Shown in pieces: positions 1-7,226 of a DNA stretch of 44,632 nucleotides (its first letter is position 1; every line of letters starts with the position of its first letter). The stretch lies in assembly GCA_002311835.1 (NCBI GenBank), contig DBZY01000094.1, positions 1 to 44,632 on the forward strand, given 5' to 3'. Both the position numbers and the translations under genes were made by a program. Below the pieces are notes generated by a model. It worked only from the letters and a program-made list of their open reading frames with translations. It did no database searches and was not told the DNA's origin. This DNA comes from Proteobacteria bacterium UBA1148 (GTDB taxonomy: Bacteria > Pseudomonadota > Gammaproteobacteria > Steroidobacterales > Rariloculaceae).

Positions 1-5
1 ACTCC

Positions 6-449
6 ATGAAGAGACTTCTCACCATCCTCTGTCTGGTTCTTCTGAGCTCCTACTCTTATTCTCAGGAAGTCATTCCTGAGGTTGAGACTGTTACGAAGGA
101 CGGTCTTGTTTATCACCAATCATCCACAGAACCTTTTACTGGGATTGTTGAGTGGTTCCACGACAACCACCGAGTAGGGAGTAGAAAAAACTACATAGAC
201 GGGGAACTGGGCGGTCTCACTGAGTTGTTCCACGACAACGGTCAATTATGGGTTAGACAAAACTACATAGACGGAGAACTAAACGGTCTCTGGGAGTGGT
301 TTGACAGAAACGGTCAATTATCGAGTAGAACAAACTACATATACGGGGTACACGACGGTCTCAGGGAGGAGTTCTCCGTTAACGGAAACTTGATAAGGAC
401 AATGACGTTCAGAAACGGAGAACTGGTCGAAACGAATTCGAATCCTTAA
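6..449 (+). CDS. secreted YwqK/MORN-like repeat protein
   Basis: 147 aa. Residues 1-19 look like a Sec signal peptide (MKRL, a hydrophobic run, then SYSYS before Gln20), so the product is probably exported; there is no lipobox Cys at the cleavage site. Residues 46-117 are three 24-residue repeats with the pattern G-L-x-E-x-F-x-x-N-G-Q-L-x-x-R-x-N-Y-I-x-G-E-L, and a fourth, weaker copy runs from 118 to about 141. This is the pattern of proteins annotated as YwqK-family antitoxin or MORN-repeat proteins; the antitoxin label comes from Bacillus and no toxin gene is visible here. Biochemical role unknown. The gene is complete, only five bases in from the window edge. Less GC-rich than the core genes to its right, so probably accessory. 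Confidence 0.75.
   Translation: MKRLLTILCLVLLSSYSYSQEVIPEVETVTKDGLVYHQSSTEPFTGIVEWFHDNHRVGSRKNYIDGELGGLTELFHDNGQLWVRQNYIDGELNGLWEWFDRNGQLSSRTNYIYGVHDGLREEFSVNGNLIRTMTFRNGELVETNSNP
141..428 (+). repeat. 72-bp tandem repeats coding for 24-aa units
   Basis: Three direct 72-bp units (141-212, 213-284, 285-356) and a diverged fourth (357-428) lie in frame within the YwqK-like gene. The block AAACTACATA recurs at the same place in each of the first three units. Similarity at DNA level suggests recent expansion by unequal exchange or slippage. Confidence 0.8.
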
Positions 450-532
450 CAAGTGCTCAACTCCACCAAGTAACAAGAACTAGTCTCTGACGGGATTTGA
501 ACCCTCAACCCCACAGGAGTAGATTCGACTCC

Positions 533-607
533 ATGAAGAAATCTCTCACCATCCTCAAGGGAATTTTTGGTTACGCTTTACCCCTCACCATATTAATTTC
601 TACTTGA
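533..607 (+). pseudogene. truncated second copy of the YwqK-like gene start
   Basis: ATG at 533 opens a 24-codon frame ending in TGA at 605-607. Its first eight codons (MKKSLTIL) differ from those of the gene at position 6 (MKRLLTIL) by three bases in 24, and both ATGs are preceded by ACTCC. After that the similarity stops; the frame continues as a short hydrophobic stretch and no repeats follow. The simplest reading is a tandem paralogue that lost everything after the start of its signal peptide. A real 24-aa peptide gene is possible but has no support. Confidence 0.5.
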
Positions 608-610
608 AGA

Positions 611-1324
611 ATGCTTAAACACATTAAAAACCATCCGCTATTTTGGCCGACAAAATTATTTTTAAAGCGTTTGGCAAAAAAGGAATTATGGGTGAGGACT
701 GAAGTAGATATAAATACCACCATTTATGGGGGATGGGAATTTTGCCCAGACTTTATAGCAGATGATTCAATAATTTATTCGCTTGGCGTGGGTAATGACA
801 TAGAATTTGACGTGCTGTTAATTCAAAATTTTCAATCCCTAGTCCACGCATTTGATCCTACCCCTTATGCAATGGAGTGGATCGATAATCAAATATTGCC
901 CAACAATTTTAAATTTCATCCCTGGGCAGTGTCAGGAAAAAATGGGATTCTTAGAATGTATCAAAGAGTCAACAGAAAAGGACAACAATCTAGAGTAATG
1001 TGGACAGCAGTAACTGATCAACTCGATGACGTAGATGCGATAGAAGTAGAAAAATATTCCCTTCAAACAATTATGGATAAATTGGGTAATAAAAAAATTG
1101 ATTTATTAAAAATGGATGTTGAAGGTTCTGAATACGAAATCATAGATACCATCTTAGATATGAAATTTAAACCATCACAATTACTGGTTGAATTTCACCA
1201 CAGATTTTCAGGTATCGGATTAAAAAAAACAGTTAATACGATAAGTAATCTTCGCGAAGTGGGTTATAAAATTTTTGCTGTATCCAAAACCGGTAGAGAA
1301 ATAAGCTTTATATATAAAGCTTAG
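611..1324 (+). CDS. FkbM-type SAM-dependent methyltransferase
   Basis: 237 aa. Rossmann methyltransferase marks appear in order: SLGVG at 57-61 (SAM-binding loop), the acidic motif HAFDPTP at 79-85, and MDVEGSE at 168-174 with LVEFHHR at 192-198, typical of the FkbM/Methyltransf_21 family. Family members often methylate sugars or other small molecules in surface polysaccharide or secondary metabolism; the substrate here is unknown. The ATG at 611 has only a weak upstream GAAGA. The gene is strikingly AT-rich (sampled lines 23-35% G+C by hand count, against half or more in the core), which points to horizontal acquisition. Its only neighbours are the YwqK-like gene and its fragment upstream, and csrA facing it. 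Confidence 0.8.
   Translation: MLKHIKNHPLFWPTKLFLKRLAKKELWVRTEVDINTTIYGGWEFCPDFIADDSIIYSLGVGNDIEFDVLLIQNFQSLVHAFDPTPYAMEWIDNQILPNNFKFHPWAVSGKNGILRMYQRVNRKGQQSRVMWTAVTDQLDDVDAIEVEKYSLQTIMDKLGNKKIDLLKMDVEGSEYEIIDTILDMKFKPSQLLVEFHHRFSGIGLKKTVNTISNLREVGYKIFAVSKTGREISFIYKA
1302..1323. repeat. perfect 22-bp palindrome at the methyltransferase stop
   Basis: The half-site TAAGCTTTATA at 1302-1312 is followed immediately by its exact reverse complement at 1313-1323. It covers the last codons and all but the final base of the stop codon of the methyltransferase gene. There is no U-tract, so it is not a standard terminator; it may be chance in AT-rich DNA or a protein-binding or recombination site. Confidence 0.5.
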
Positions 1325-1402
1325 TGGACAAATTCCTCTAAGAGGTAAGTTAAAAAGTGAGAGCCTAGAAAGAATAGCCGCTTCAAATAAGCCTATTAGC
1401 AA

Positions 1403-1615
1403 TTAGTGGTCCACGCCCACAGCTCGCGGAGGTATAGCCTCTCCATCAGCCTGCTCACGCTTAATACGCTCAAATATCTCTTCACGATGTACAGTAATCT
1501 CTTTCGGAGCATTCACTCCAACACGTACCTGATTACCCTTCACTCCTAGAACTGTGACGGTGACATCATCTCCGATGACAACCGTTTCCCCCACCCGCCG
1601 AGTCAAAATAAGCAT
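1403..1615 (-). CDS. csrA: carbon storage regulator CsrA
   Basis: 70 aa from the ATG at 1615. CsrA is a small dimeric RNA-binding protein that recognises GGA motifs in mRNA leaders and represses or stabilises the messages; it acts in the cytoplasm. The N-terminus MLILTRRVGETVVIGDD, the central VRVGVNAPKEITVHREEI and the usual length identify it. A TTG two codons upstream (1621) is in frame, but AAGGAG at 1628-1623 lies 7 nt from the ATG and canonical CsrA begins MLIL, so I chose the ATG. It lies downstream of alaS, as in many gammaproteobacteria, with a 216-bp gap that could hold its own promoter. The GGA in its own ribosome-binding site would allow autoregulation, which is an inference. Confidence 0.97.
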   Translation of the reverse strand: MLILTRRVGETVVIGDDVTVTVLGVKGNQVRVGVNAPKEITVHREEIFERIKREQADGEAIPPRAVGVDH

Positions 1616-1831
1616 AGCCAAACTCCTTCTTGGTCTCTGCTACTACACACCTCGTTGCGCTGTTCTACGCAGCCTACTGTAAGAAGTATCAGTAGCTATA
1701 CCGGCTTTATTCTTTCAAATTTTTGGGCCGGTCCCCCTGTTTGCGGATCAGGCACCTAGTCAAAACCCGCCGACACATGTTAATGCATTTTACCCAGCGA
1801 GAACTCTGAAATTAGACAGAGTCTAAGGGGT

Positions 1832-4438
1832 TCAATCTAAGAAAACGGAAACCCTATCAGTAACAAGTGCTAATGCTTCATCCAGCTTATCTGGACGGGT
1901 ACCCCCGGCCTGAGCAAAGTCAGCCCTACCACCGCCTTTCCCGCCCACACACTCCGCAACGTGGCTTATCAGTTCCCCCGCCTTTAGCACGCTAGTTAGA
2001 TCTTTGGAGACACCCGCTACCAAGCGGACCTTATCTCCCTCCACGGCACCTAACACCACTACTCCGGAACCCAATTGGTCCCGAAGTTTGTCGGACGTCT
2101 CTCTCAAAGCCCTAGAATCAACTCCATCGATCCGCGCTGCCAGTACTTTTACACCCCCCACATCGACCGCTTCGGAAAGGAGGTCGCGCGAGCCTCCAAA
2201 AGCCACTTTTCTCTTGAGTGCTTTCACTTCTCGCTCAAGTATCCGGTTGCGCTCCACAAGCTGTGTGACCTTCTCTGATACATCCTCGCGCGCACCCTTT
2301 ACCAGGGATGTTACGTCGCTGAGCAAACTCTCATTGGTATCGATCCAATCCAATGCGCCGGCACCGGTAACTGCCTCTATTCTTCGCACACCCGATGCAA
2401 TCCCTCCCTCGGATGTTATCTTCAGTACCCCAATGTCACCGGTACGAGCTACATGAGTGCCACCACATAACTCAGTAGAAAAATCACCGAACTTTAAGAC
2501 GCGAACATTCTCAGCATATTTATCACCGAAAAATGCAATCGCTCCGCCAGCAAGCGCCTTCTTGTAGGGCATCTCTTTGGTCTCTGCACGAGCATTAAGC
2601 CGTATCTGCTGATTAACAAGTTTCTCGATTTGACCCAACTCCTCATCGTTGAGGGCTTCGTAGTGAGAGAAATCAAAACGCAACCGGTCGGGCGCAACCA
2701 ATGACCCCTTTTGCTGAACATGCTTCCCCAACACACTGCGCAGCGCAGCATGCAAAAGATGCGTCGCGGAATGATTTAGGACTATTGCTACCCTTCGTTT
2801 CTCATCGACCTGAGCTTCTAGCTTATCGCCCACCTTAAGCTGACCCTGACTAACTTCACCGAGATGCCCGTAGGCATCACCGAATTTAATAGTGTCCTCG
2901 ACCTGAAATACCGACCCAGTACTACCCAGTACCCCCGTATCCCCGACTTGCCCACCACTCTCCGCATAGAACGGGGTCTTATCGAGCACGACTGCACCAG
3001 CCACCCCAGGTCCAAGCTCTTGGACGGGGGTCCCATCGGCAAATAACGCTGTGATCTTCCCAGTCGCCTCAAGCACCTCGTAGCCGAGAAACTTCGATAC
3101 CTCCTCAAGACTTGGCGCCGCGTTTCCGTAAACGCCAAACTGGCTCTGATCACGGGCACGTTTTCGTTGCGCTGCCATGTGCTTCTCGAAATCTTTTTCG
3201 TCGATAGTGAGATTTCTTTCCCGTGCAAAATCGGCTGTGAGATCCTTAGGAAACCCGTAGGTGTCATAAAGCTTAAATACGGTCTCTCCGGGAATCACCC
3301 CACCATCTGACAGCCCTTTAATCGCAGTACCCAAGATTCGCATGCCTTGGGAAAGAGTCTCTGCAAAACGCTCTTCCTCCTGAAGCAATACTTGTTCGAC
3401 GTGTGCTCGTTGAGCACTCAATTCAGGATAGGCCTCGCCCATCTGCGCCTCTAAGGGTGCGACAAGCTTGTGGAAAAATGGCTCTTCTATGCCGAGTTTA
3501 TAGCCATGGCGAATCGCACGACGGATGATTCGGCGCAACACATAACTGCGTTTTTCATTGCCCGGCAGGATGCCATCCGTAACTAGGAACGCACAGGCTC
3601 TAATGTGATCAGCGAGCACATACAGCGATTTGTTCGTCGAATCAGCAGAGTTTGTAATCTTCATCGCGTCCTGCACAAGCTGTTCGAACAGATCGGTTTC
3701 GTAATTCGAATAGACCCCCTGCATCACTGCTGCGAGACGCTCTAGTCCCATCCCTGTATCTACAGACGGTTTTGGCAACGGAGTTAATTCACCGGTTTCC
3801 TTACGGTCAAACTGCATGAAAACGAGGTTCCATATCTCGATGAAGCGATCACCGTCCTCGTCTGGAGAGCCCGGAGGACCACCGGACACATCCGGACCGT
3901 GATCGTAGAAGATCTCGCTGCACGGACCACAGGGCCCTGTCTCACCCATTGCCCAGAAATTATCTTTCTCGCCAAGGCGTCCGAAACGTTTAGGATTGAT
4001 ACCAATGTCCTTCAGCCAGATATTAGCCGCTTCATCATCCCCTTCGAACACTGTGCACCACAGGCGCTCAGGGGGCAGCTCCAGAACCTGAGTAATGAAC
4101 TCCCAGGCGTAGTAAATCGCTTCGCGCTTAAAGTAGTCGCCGAAGCTAAAATTACCGAGCATCTCGAAGAATGTGTGATGACGTGCTGTGTATCCCACAT
4201 TCTCTAAATCGTTATGCTTACCACCTGCTCGAACGCAGCGCTGAGCACTCACTGCACGAAGTTTTTTCCGCTTCTCGCGACCTAGAAAAACATCCTTGAA
4301 CTGCACCATGCCGGCATTTGTAAAAAGTAGGGTAGGGTCATTCGCGGGCACCAGCGGAGAACCCGGAACAACCTCGTGATCCCGATCCGCAAAAAAATCC
4401 AGGAAAGCCTGGCGCAGCTCGTTGGTGCTTCGGTTCAT
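1832..4438 (-). CDS. alaS: alanyl-tRNA synthetase
   Basis: 868 aa, normal full length. It attaches alanine to tRNA-Ala and edits mischarged Ser or Gly. The N-terminus has the class II catalytic domain (RQAFLDFFADRDHEVV, then FTNAGMVQFKD). The second half carries the editing domain with zinc ligands in HSATHLLHA (around residue 560) and CGGTHVARTGDIG (around 660), followed by a coiled-coil linker and the C-Ala domain with VGGKGGGRADFAQAGG. The start ATG at 4438 is preceded by AAGGAA. It sits 52 bp downstream of recX and upstream of csrA, the common gammaproteobacterial order. Confidence 0.98.
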   Translation of the reverse strand: MNRSTNELRQAFLDFFADRDHEVVPGSPLVPANDPTLLFTNAGMVQFKDVFLGREKRKKLRAVSAQRCVRAGGKHNDLENVGYTARHHTFFEMLGNFSFGDYFKREAIYYAWEFITQVLELPPERLWCTVFEGDDEAANIWLKDIGINPKRFGRLGEKDNFWAMGETGPCGPCSEIFYDHGPDVSGGPPGSPDEDGDRFIEIWNLVFMQFDRKETGELTPLPKPSVDTGMGLERLAAVMQGVYSNYETDLFEQLVQDAMKITNSADSTNKSLYVLADHIRACAFLVTDGILPGNEKRSYVLRRIIRRAIRHGYKLGIEEPFFHKLVAPLEAQMGEAYPELSAQRAHVEQVLLQEEERFAETLSQGMRILGTAIKGLSDGGVIPGETVFKLYDTYGFPKDLTADFARERNLTIDEKDFEKHMAAQRKRARDQSQFGVYGNAAPSLEEVSKFLGYEVLEATGKITALFADGTPVQELGPGVAGAVVLDKTPFYAESGGQVGDTGVLGSTGSVFQVEDTIKFGDAYGHLGEVSQGQLKVGDKLEAQVDEKRRVAIVLNHSATHLLHAALRSVLGKHVQQKGSLVAPDRLRFDFSHYEALNDEELGQIEKLVNQQIRLNARAETKEMPYKKALAGGAIAFFGDKYAENVRVLKFGDFSTELCGGTHVARTGDIGVLKITSEGGIASGVRRIEAVTGAGALDWIDTNESLLSDVTSLVKGAREDVSEKVTQLVERNRILEREVKALKRKVAFGGSRDLLSEAVDVGGVKVLAARIDGVDSRALRETSDKLRDQLGSGVVVLGAVEGDKVRLVAGVSKDLTSVLKAGELISHVAECVGGKGGGRADFAQAGGTRPDKLDEALALVTDRVSVFLD

Positions 4439-4490
4439 ATTTCCTTGTTTAACAGTAATAGCTCAATAGGGGTAGTAATTGGCGGGCAAG

Positions 4491-4988
4491 CTAATCGGGA
4501 TCAACGGCAGGATCCAGTGCTGTCTCAATCTGCCCTCCCTCAAAACCTCGATACTGCAAGAAGCGCATCTGTCGAGCACGCTCCGTGAAGTCACTTGGCA
4601 TGTCCATGCCAAAACGCTTCCTGCGGACCTTTGCTGCTAAAACACCCCAGTCCTGGCAGGCTTCCCGCAACCCCACCTGAATGTGCGCCTCATCAATGCC
4701 ACGTTGAATTAGATCTGCGCGGATTCGAGTCGGACCCTGGCCCTTGTCAATGCGCGCGCGCACGAAAGATTCTATGAATCGTGTCTCCTCAAGCAACCCC
4801 TCGACTTCCAAGGCATCTAACACCTCATTCGTGGTGTCTCGGGGGTAAGACCGCGCAAGGAGCTTCCGCTCCAACTCCAGTCGGCTGTGTTCCCGACGTG
4901 CGAGCAGGTCCAAGGCTTGTCTACGGCAGGTCTTTCTCTGCTCCGACAATGAGTCCTGAGTCTCCTCAGGCTTGACTGGCAGCGGCAC
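4491..4988 (-). CDS. recX: RecA regulator RecX
   Basis: 165 aa. RecX binds RecA filaments and limits their growth and activity. The protein is mostly helical and rich in Arg, Glu and Leu, with the three-helix repeat pattern of the family (ALDLLARREHSRLELERKL, then FVRARIDKGQGPTRIRADL, then RQMRFLQYRGFEGGQIETAL). The GTG at 4988 overlaps the recA 3' end by 23 bp, which suggests translational coupling; a TTG at codon 14 is an alternative start. The recA-recX pairing is itself strong support. Confidence 0.93.
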   Translation of the reverse strand: MPLPVKPEETQDSLSEQRKTCRRQALDLLARREHSRLELERKLLARSYPRDTTNEVLDALEVEGLLEETRFIESFVRARIDKGQGPTRIRADLIQRGIDEAHIQVGLREACQDWGVLAAKVRRKRFGMDMPSDFTERARQMRFLQYRGFEGGQIETALDPAVDPD

Positions 4989-6015
4989 CCTCCTCCGCCC
5001 CGTCCAGGGGAACTTCCACCGGCCTGGTTGGAAACAGCTTTGCCCGAAGCTGGGCTTCGATCTGTGCTGCTACCTCGGGGTGGCCAACTAGATACTCGCG
5101 AACATTTTCCTTACCTTGACCAATGCGCTCACCCTGATAGCTGTACCATGAACCAGCTTTCTCGACGATGTTCTCATTGACACCAATATCAATCAGCTCA
5201 CCTTCTCGGGAAATGCCGTGCCCATAAAGGATCTCGAACTCTGCCATTCTGAATGGTGGTGCTGTTTTGTTTTTTACTACCTTCACTCGGGTCTGATTGC
5301 CTAGAACCTCATCAGCCTTCTTAATAGCTCCGATGCGACGGATATCCAGTCGGACCGTGGCGTAGAATTTAAGTGCATTACCACCAGTTGTCGTTTCTGG
5401 ACTGCCGTACATCACCCCTATCTTCATTCGAATCTGATTGATGAAGATCACCATGCAGTTTGATCGCTGGATATTTGCGGTGAGCTTCCTCAGCGCCTGA
5501 GACATCAGACGCGCCTGTAACCCAACGTGGGAGTCGCCCATCTCACCCTCGATTTCTGCTTTTGGCGTAAGCGCGGCCACGGAGTCGATAACGATAATGT
5601 CTACAGCACCAGAGCGCACTAACATATCGGTGATTTCCAGCGCCTGTTCCCCAGTATCAGGTTGGGAAATCAAAAGCTCGTCCACGTTGACACCTAACTT
5701 TCCCGCATATATGGGGTCCAACGCATGCTCAGCGTCTATAAAGGCTGCCGTCCCACCCAACTTCTGCGCCTCCGCGACAACTTGGAGAGTTAGCGTTGTC
5801 TTACCTGATGCTTCCGGCCCGTAAATCTCCGTCACCCTGCCCTTAGGCAGTCCCCCGATACCAAGCGCGACATCAAGTCCGAGTGAGCCTGTTGAAAACA
5901 CTTCAAACTCCCGGTTTGCACTGGAATCCCCCAGGCGCATCACTGAGCCTTTACCAAATTGCTTCTCTATCTGTCCCAATGCCGCTGAGAGTGCTTTCTT
6001 ACGGTTGTCGTCCAT
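4966..6015 (-). CDS. recA: recombinase RecA
   Basis: 349 aa, full length. RecA forms ATP-dependent filaments on single-stranded DNA, drives strand exchange and triggers SOS cleavage of LexA. Walker A is GPEASGKTT at 66-74 and Walker B is in DIIVIDSVAALTP. The L1 and L2 DNA-binding loops are recognisable (MSQALRKLTANI; then GSPETTTGGNALKFYA). The C-terminus is acidic (VPLDGAEEGAAASQA), as in E. coli. No intein. In the 169 bp upstream I found no CTGT-N8-ACAG LexA box. The ribosome-binding site before ATG 6015 is weak (GGAAAA). Confidence 0.99.
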   Translation of the reverse strand: MDDNRKKALSAALGQIEKQFGKGSVMRLGDSSANREFEVFSTGSLGLDVALGIGGLPKGRVTEIYGPEASGKTTLTLQVVAEAQKLGGTAAFIDAEHALDPIYAGKLGVNVDELLISQPDTGEQALEITDMLVRSGAVDIIVIDSVAALTPKAEIEGEMGDSHVGLQARLMSQALRKLTANIQRSNCMVIFINQIRMKIGVMYGSPETTTGGNALKFYATVRLDIRRIGAIKKADEVLGNQTRVKVVKNKTAPPFRMAEFEILYGHGISREGELIDIGVNENIVEKAGSWYSYQGERIGQGKENVREYLVGHPEVAAQIEAQLRAKLFPTRPVEVPLDGAEEGAAASQA

Positions 6016-6184
6016 GTAGATTTTCCGGTTGAGTCGTCGTTAAAAAGAAGGTGTTCGCCACGACTGATTATTCCATAGATTCACCTCGGTAGCAGCCGAG
6101 AACCTTTTTCTCTACCAAAGAAACCCTTTCTCTGGGCACAGCACCAAAACCACCAAAAAAATCCCGTAAATTCCCCTAATGCCC

Positions 6185-6733
6185 TCATTCATGGGCTGTG
6201 CCAAAGGACCAAGCTTCAAGCACCTCATAGGTTGGGTAACGGCCATCTAGCTTTGATTCTACGAGCGCAAGCTCTGAAACGGGCCAGCTAACGGCTAAGA
6301 TGCTTTCTTCTATGAACTTCGCCTTACGAGCCAATGTGACATGCGGACAATAAGGGCTTCTTTGTCTCTCGAACCCTATCCCTGCTAGACGATTCCACAA
6401 CACCGATTCTAGTTCGATTAGAGCAGTGGGTACCTGGCTGGGTGAGGTCCAAAGTACCCGGGGGCCACTCCAAAAACCAAGCCTATCGAAAACAAGCTCA
6501 AACCCAGGCGATGCGAATGGGGGTATCTGCCGGACACGCATCAGAGACGTCTCCGTCACGGACCCGAGAAAAGCCAACGTCACATGCAGATTGCTCGGAG
6601 AGATTGTTCTTCCGCCACAACGGCGTACCACTGAACGGGTAGCACGCGTCAACGCGCTCCGCATTTTCTCATCTGGCCAAATCGCAAAAAAGACCCGTCG
6701 ATGCGACTCCTTTACAGCACCCGGATCAAGCAT
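6185..6733 (-). CDS. thpR: RNA 2',3'-cyclic phosphodiesterase ThpR
   Basis: 182 aa. A 2H-family phosphoesterase that opens 2',3'-cyclic phosphate RNA ends and can ligate tRNA halves in vitro. Both catalytic H-x-T motifs are present: HVTL at 50-53 and HVTL at 131-134. The N-terminus RRVFFAIWPDEKMRSAL is typical of the bacterial LigT/ThpR group. It overlaps the 3' end of pncC by 8 bp and is followed by recA after 169 bp, so it is probably cotranscribed with pncC. Physiological substrate not evident. Confidence 0.93.
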   Translation of the reverse strand: MLDPGAVKESHRRVFFAIWPDEKMRSALTRATRSVVRRCGGRTISPSNLHVTLAFLGSVTETSLMRVRQIPPFASPGFELVFDRLGFWSGPRVLWTSPSQVPTALIELESVLWNRLAGIGFERQRSPYCPHVTLARKAKFIEESILAVSWPVSELALVESKLDGRYPTYEVLEAWSFGTAHE

Positions 6734-7226
6734 CCTGCTCTAAGATTACCAACAGACCCTCCAACGCCCGTGCCACACTTTTCCGTCGAACGGACTCACG
6801 GTTGCCATCGAAATGGCAGCATTCTGCACGGATGGTTTGCGGCCCAATCCAGGCAAACCAGACCGTGCCCACAGGTTTGTCCTCGGTCCCACCGTCTGGA
6901 CCCGCAACACCACTCACAGCTACTGAAAACTCGGCACCAGCCTTATCTAGGGCCTTTTTTGCCATCGAAACAACGGCGCTCTCACTAACCGCCCCGTGCT
7001 TACTCAATATATCCTCCGATAGATTGAGAACCCCTTGTTTGGCAGCGTTGGAGTAGGTCACAAACCCCCAACCGAACCACGCAGAGCTGCCCGGAACGTC
7101 CGTAAGTACCTTACTAACCCAGCCGCCCGTACACGACTCAGCACATGTCACGCGGGCGCCGCTGTTAAGCAACGCATCACCGAGAGAGTGGGCTAGGATT
7201 TCGAGCTCTTGGTCAGATATCGTCAT
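6726..7226 (-). CDS. pncC: nicotinamide-nucleotide amidase (CinA C-terminal domain)
   Basis: 166 aa, a stand-alone CinA C-terminal domain. PncC deamidates NMN to nicotinic acid mononucleotide, recycling the NMN released by DNA ligase. Family motifs are AESCTGGWVSKVLTDVPGSS, GFVTYSNAAKQ, AVSGVAGPDGGTEDKPVGTVW and RESVRRKSVARAL. The start ATG at 7226 overlaps the stop codon of the upstream glycosyltransferase (ATGA). A pncC (cinA)-recA neighbourhood is common in gammaproteobacteria. Confidence 0.95.
   Translation of the reverse strand: MTISDQELEILAHSLGDALLNSGARVTCAESCTGGWVSKVLTDVPGSSAWFGWGFVTYSNAAKQGVLNLSEDILSKHGAVSESAVVSMAKKALDKAGAEFSVAVSGVAGPDGGTEDKPVGTVWFAWIGPQTIRAECCHFDGNRESVRRKSVARALEGLLVILEQDA

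Noticed and set aside
455..530. Complete tRNA gene downstream of csrA
   Set aside because: Only a T-arm-like piece is seen; no acceptor pairing, anticodon arm or CCA end could be assembled on either strand. CTCCACCA on the plus strand near 460 resembles a tmRNA 3' end but has no matching stem.
1616..1621. csrA start at TTG 1621
   Set aside because: The ATG at 1615 has an ideally spaced AAGGAG and matches the canonical MLILTRR start.
2004..2456. Open frames on the plus strand within alaS and other core genes
   Set aside because: They are antisense or out-of-frame shadows of strongly supported genes, with no recognisable family and no ribosome-binding sites of note.
6085..6100. CTCGG/CCGAG hairpin with CCTTTTTC as a terminator between recA and thpR
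   Set aside because: The T-rich side faces the plus strand, where no gene ends; on the minus strand used by thpR there is no T-run after the stem.
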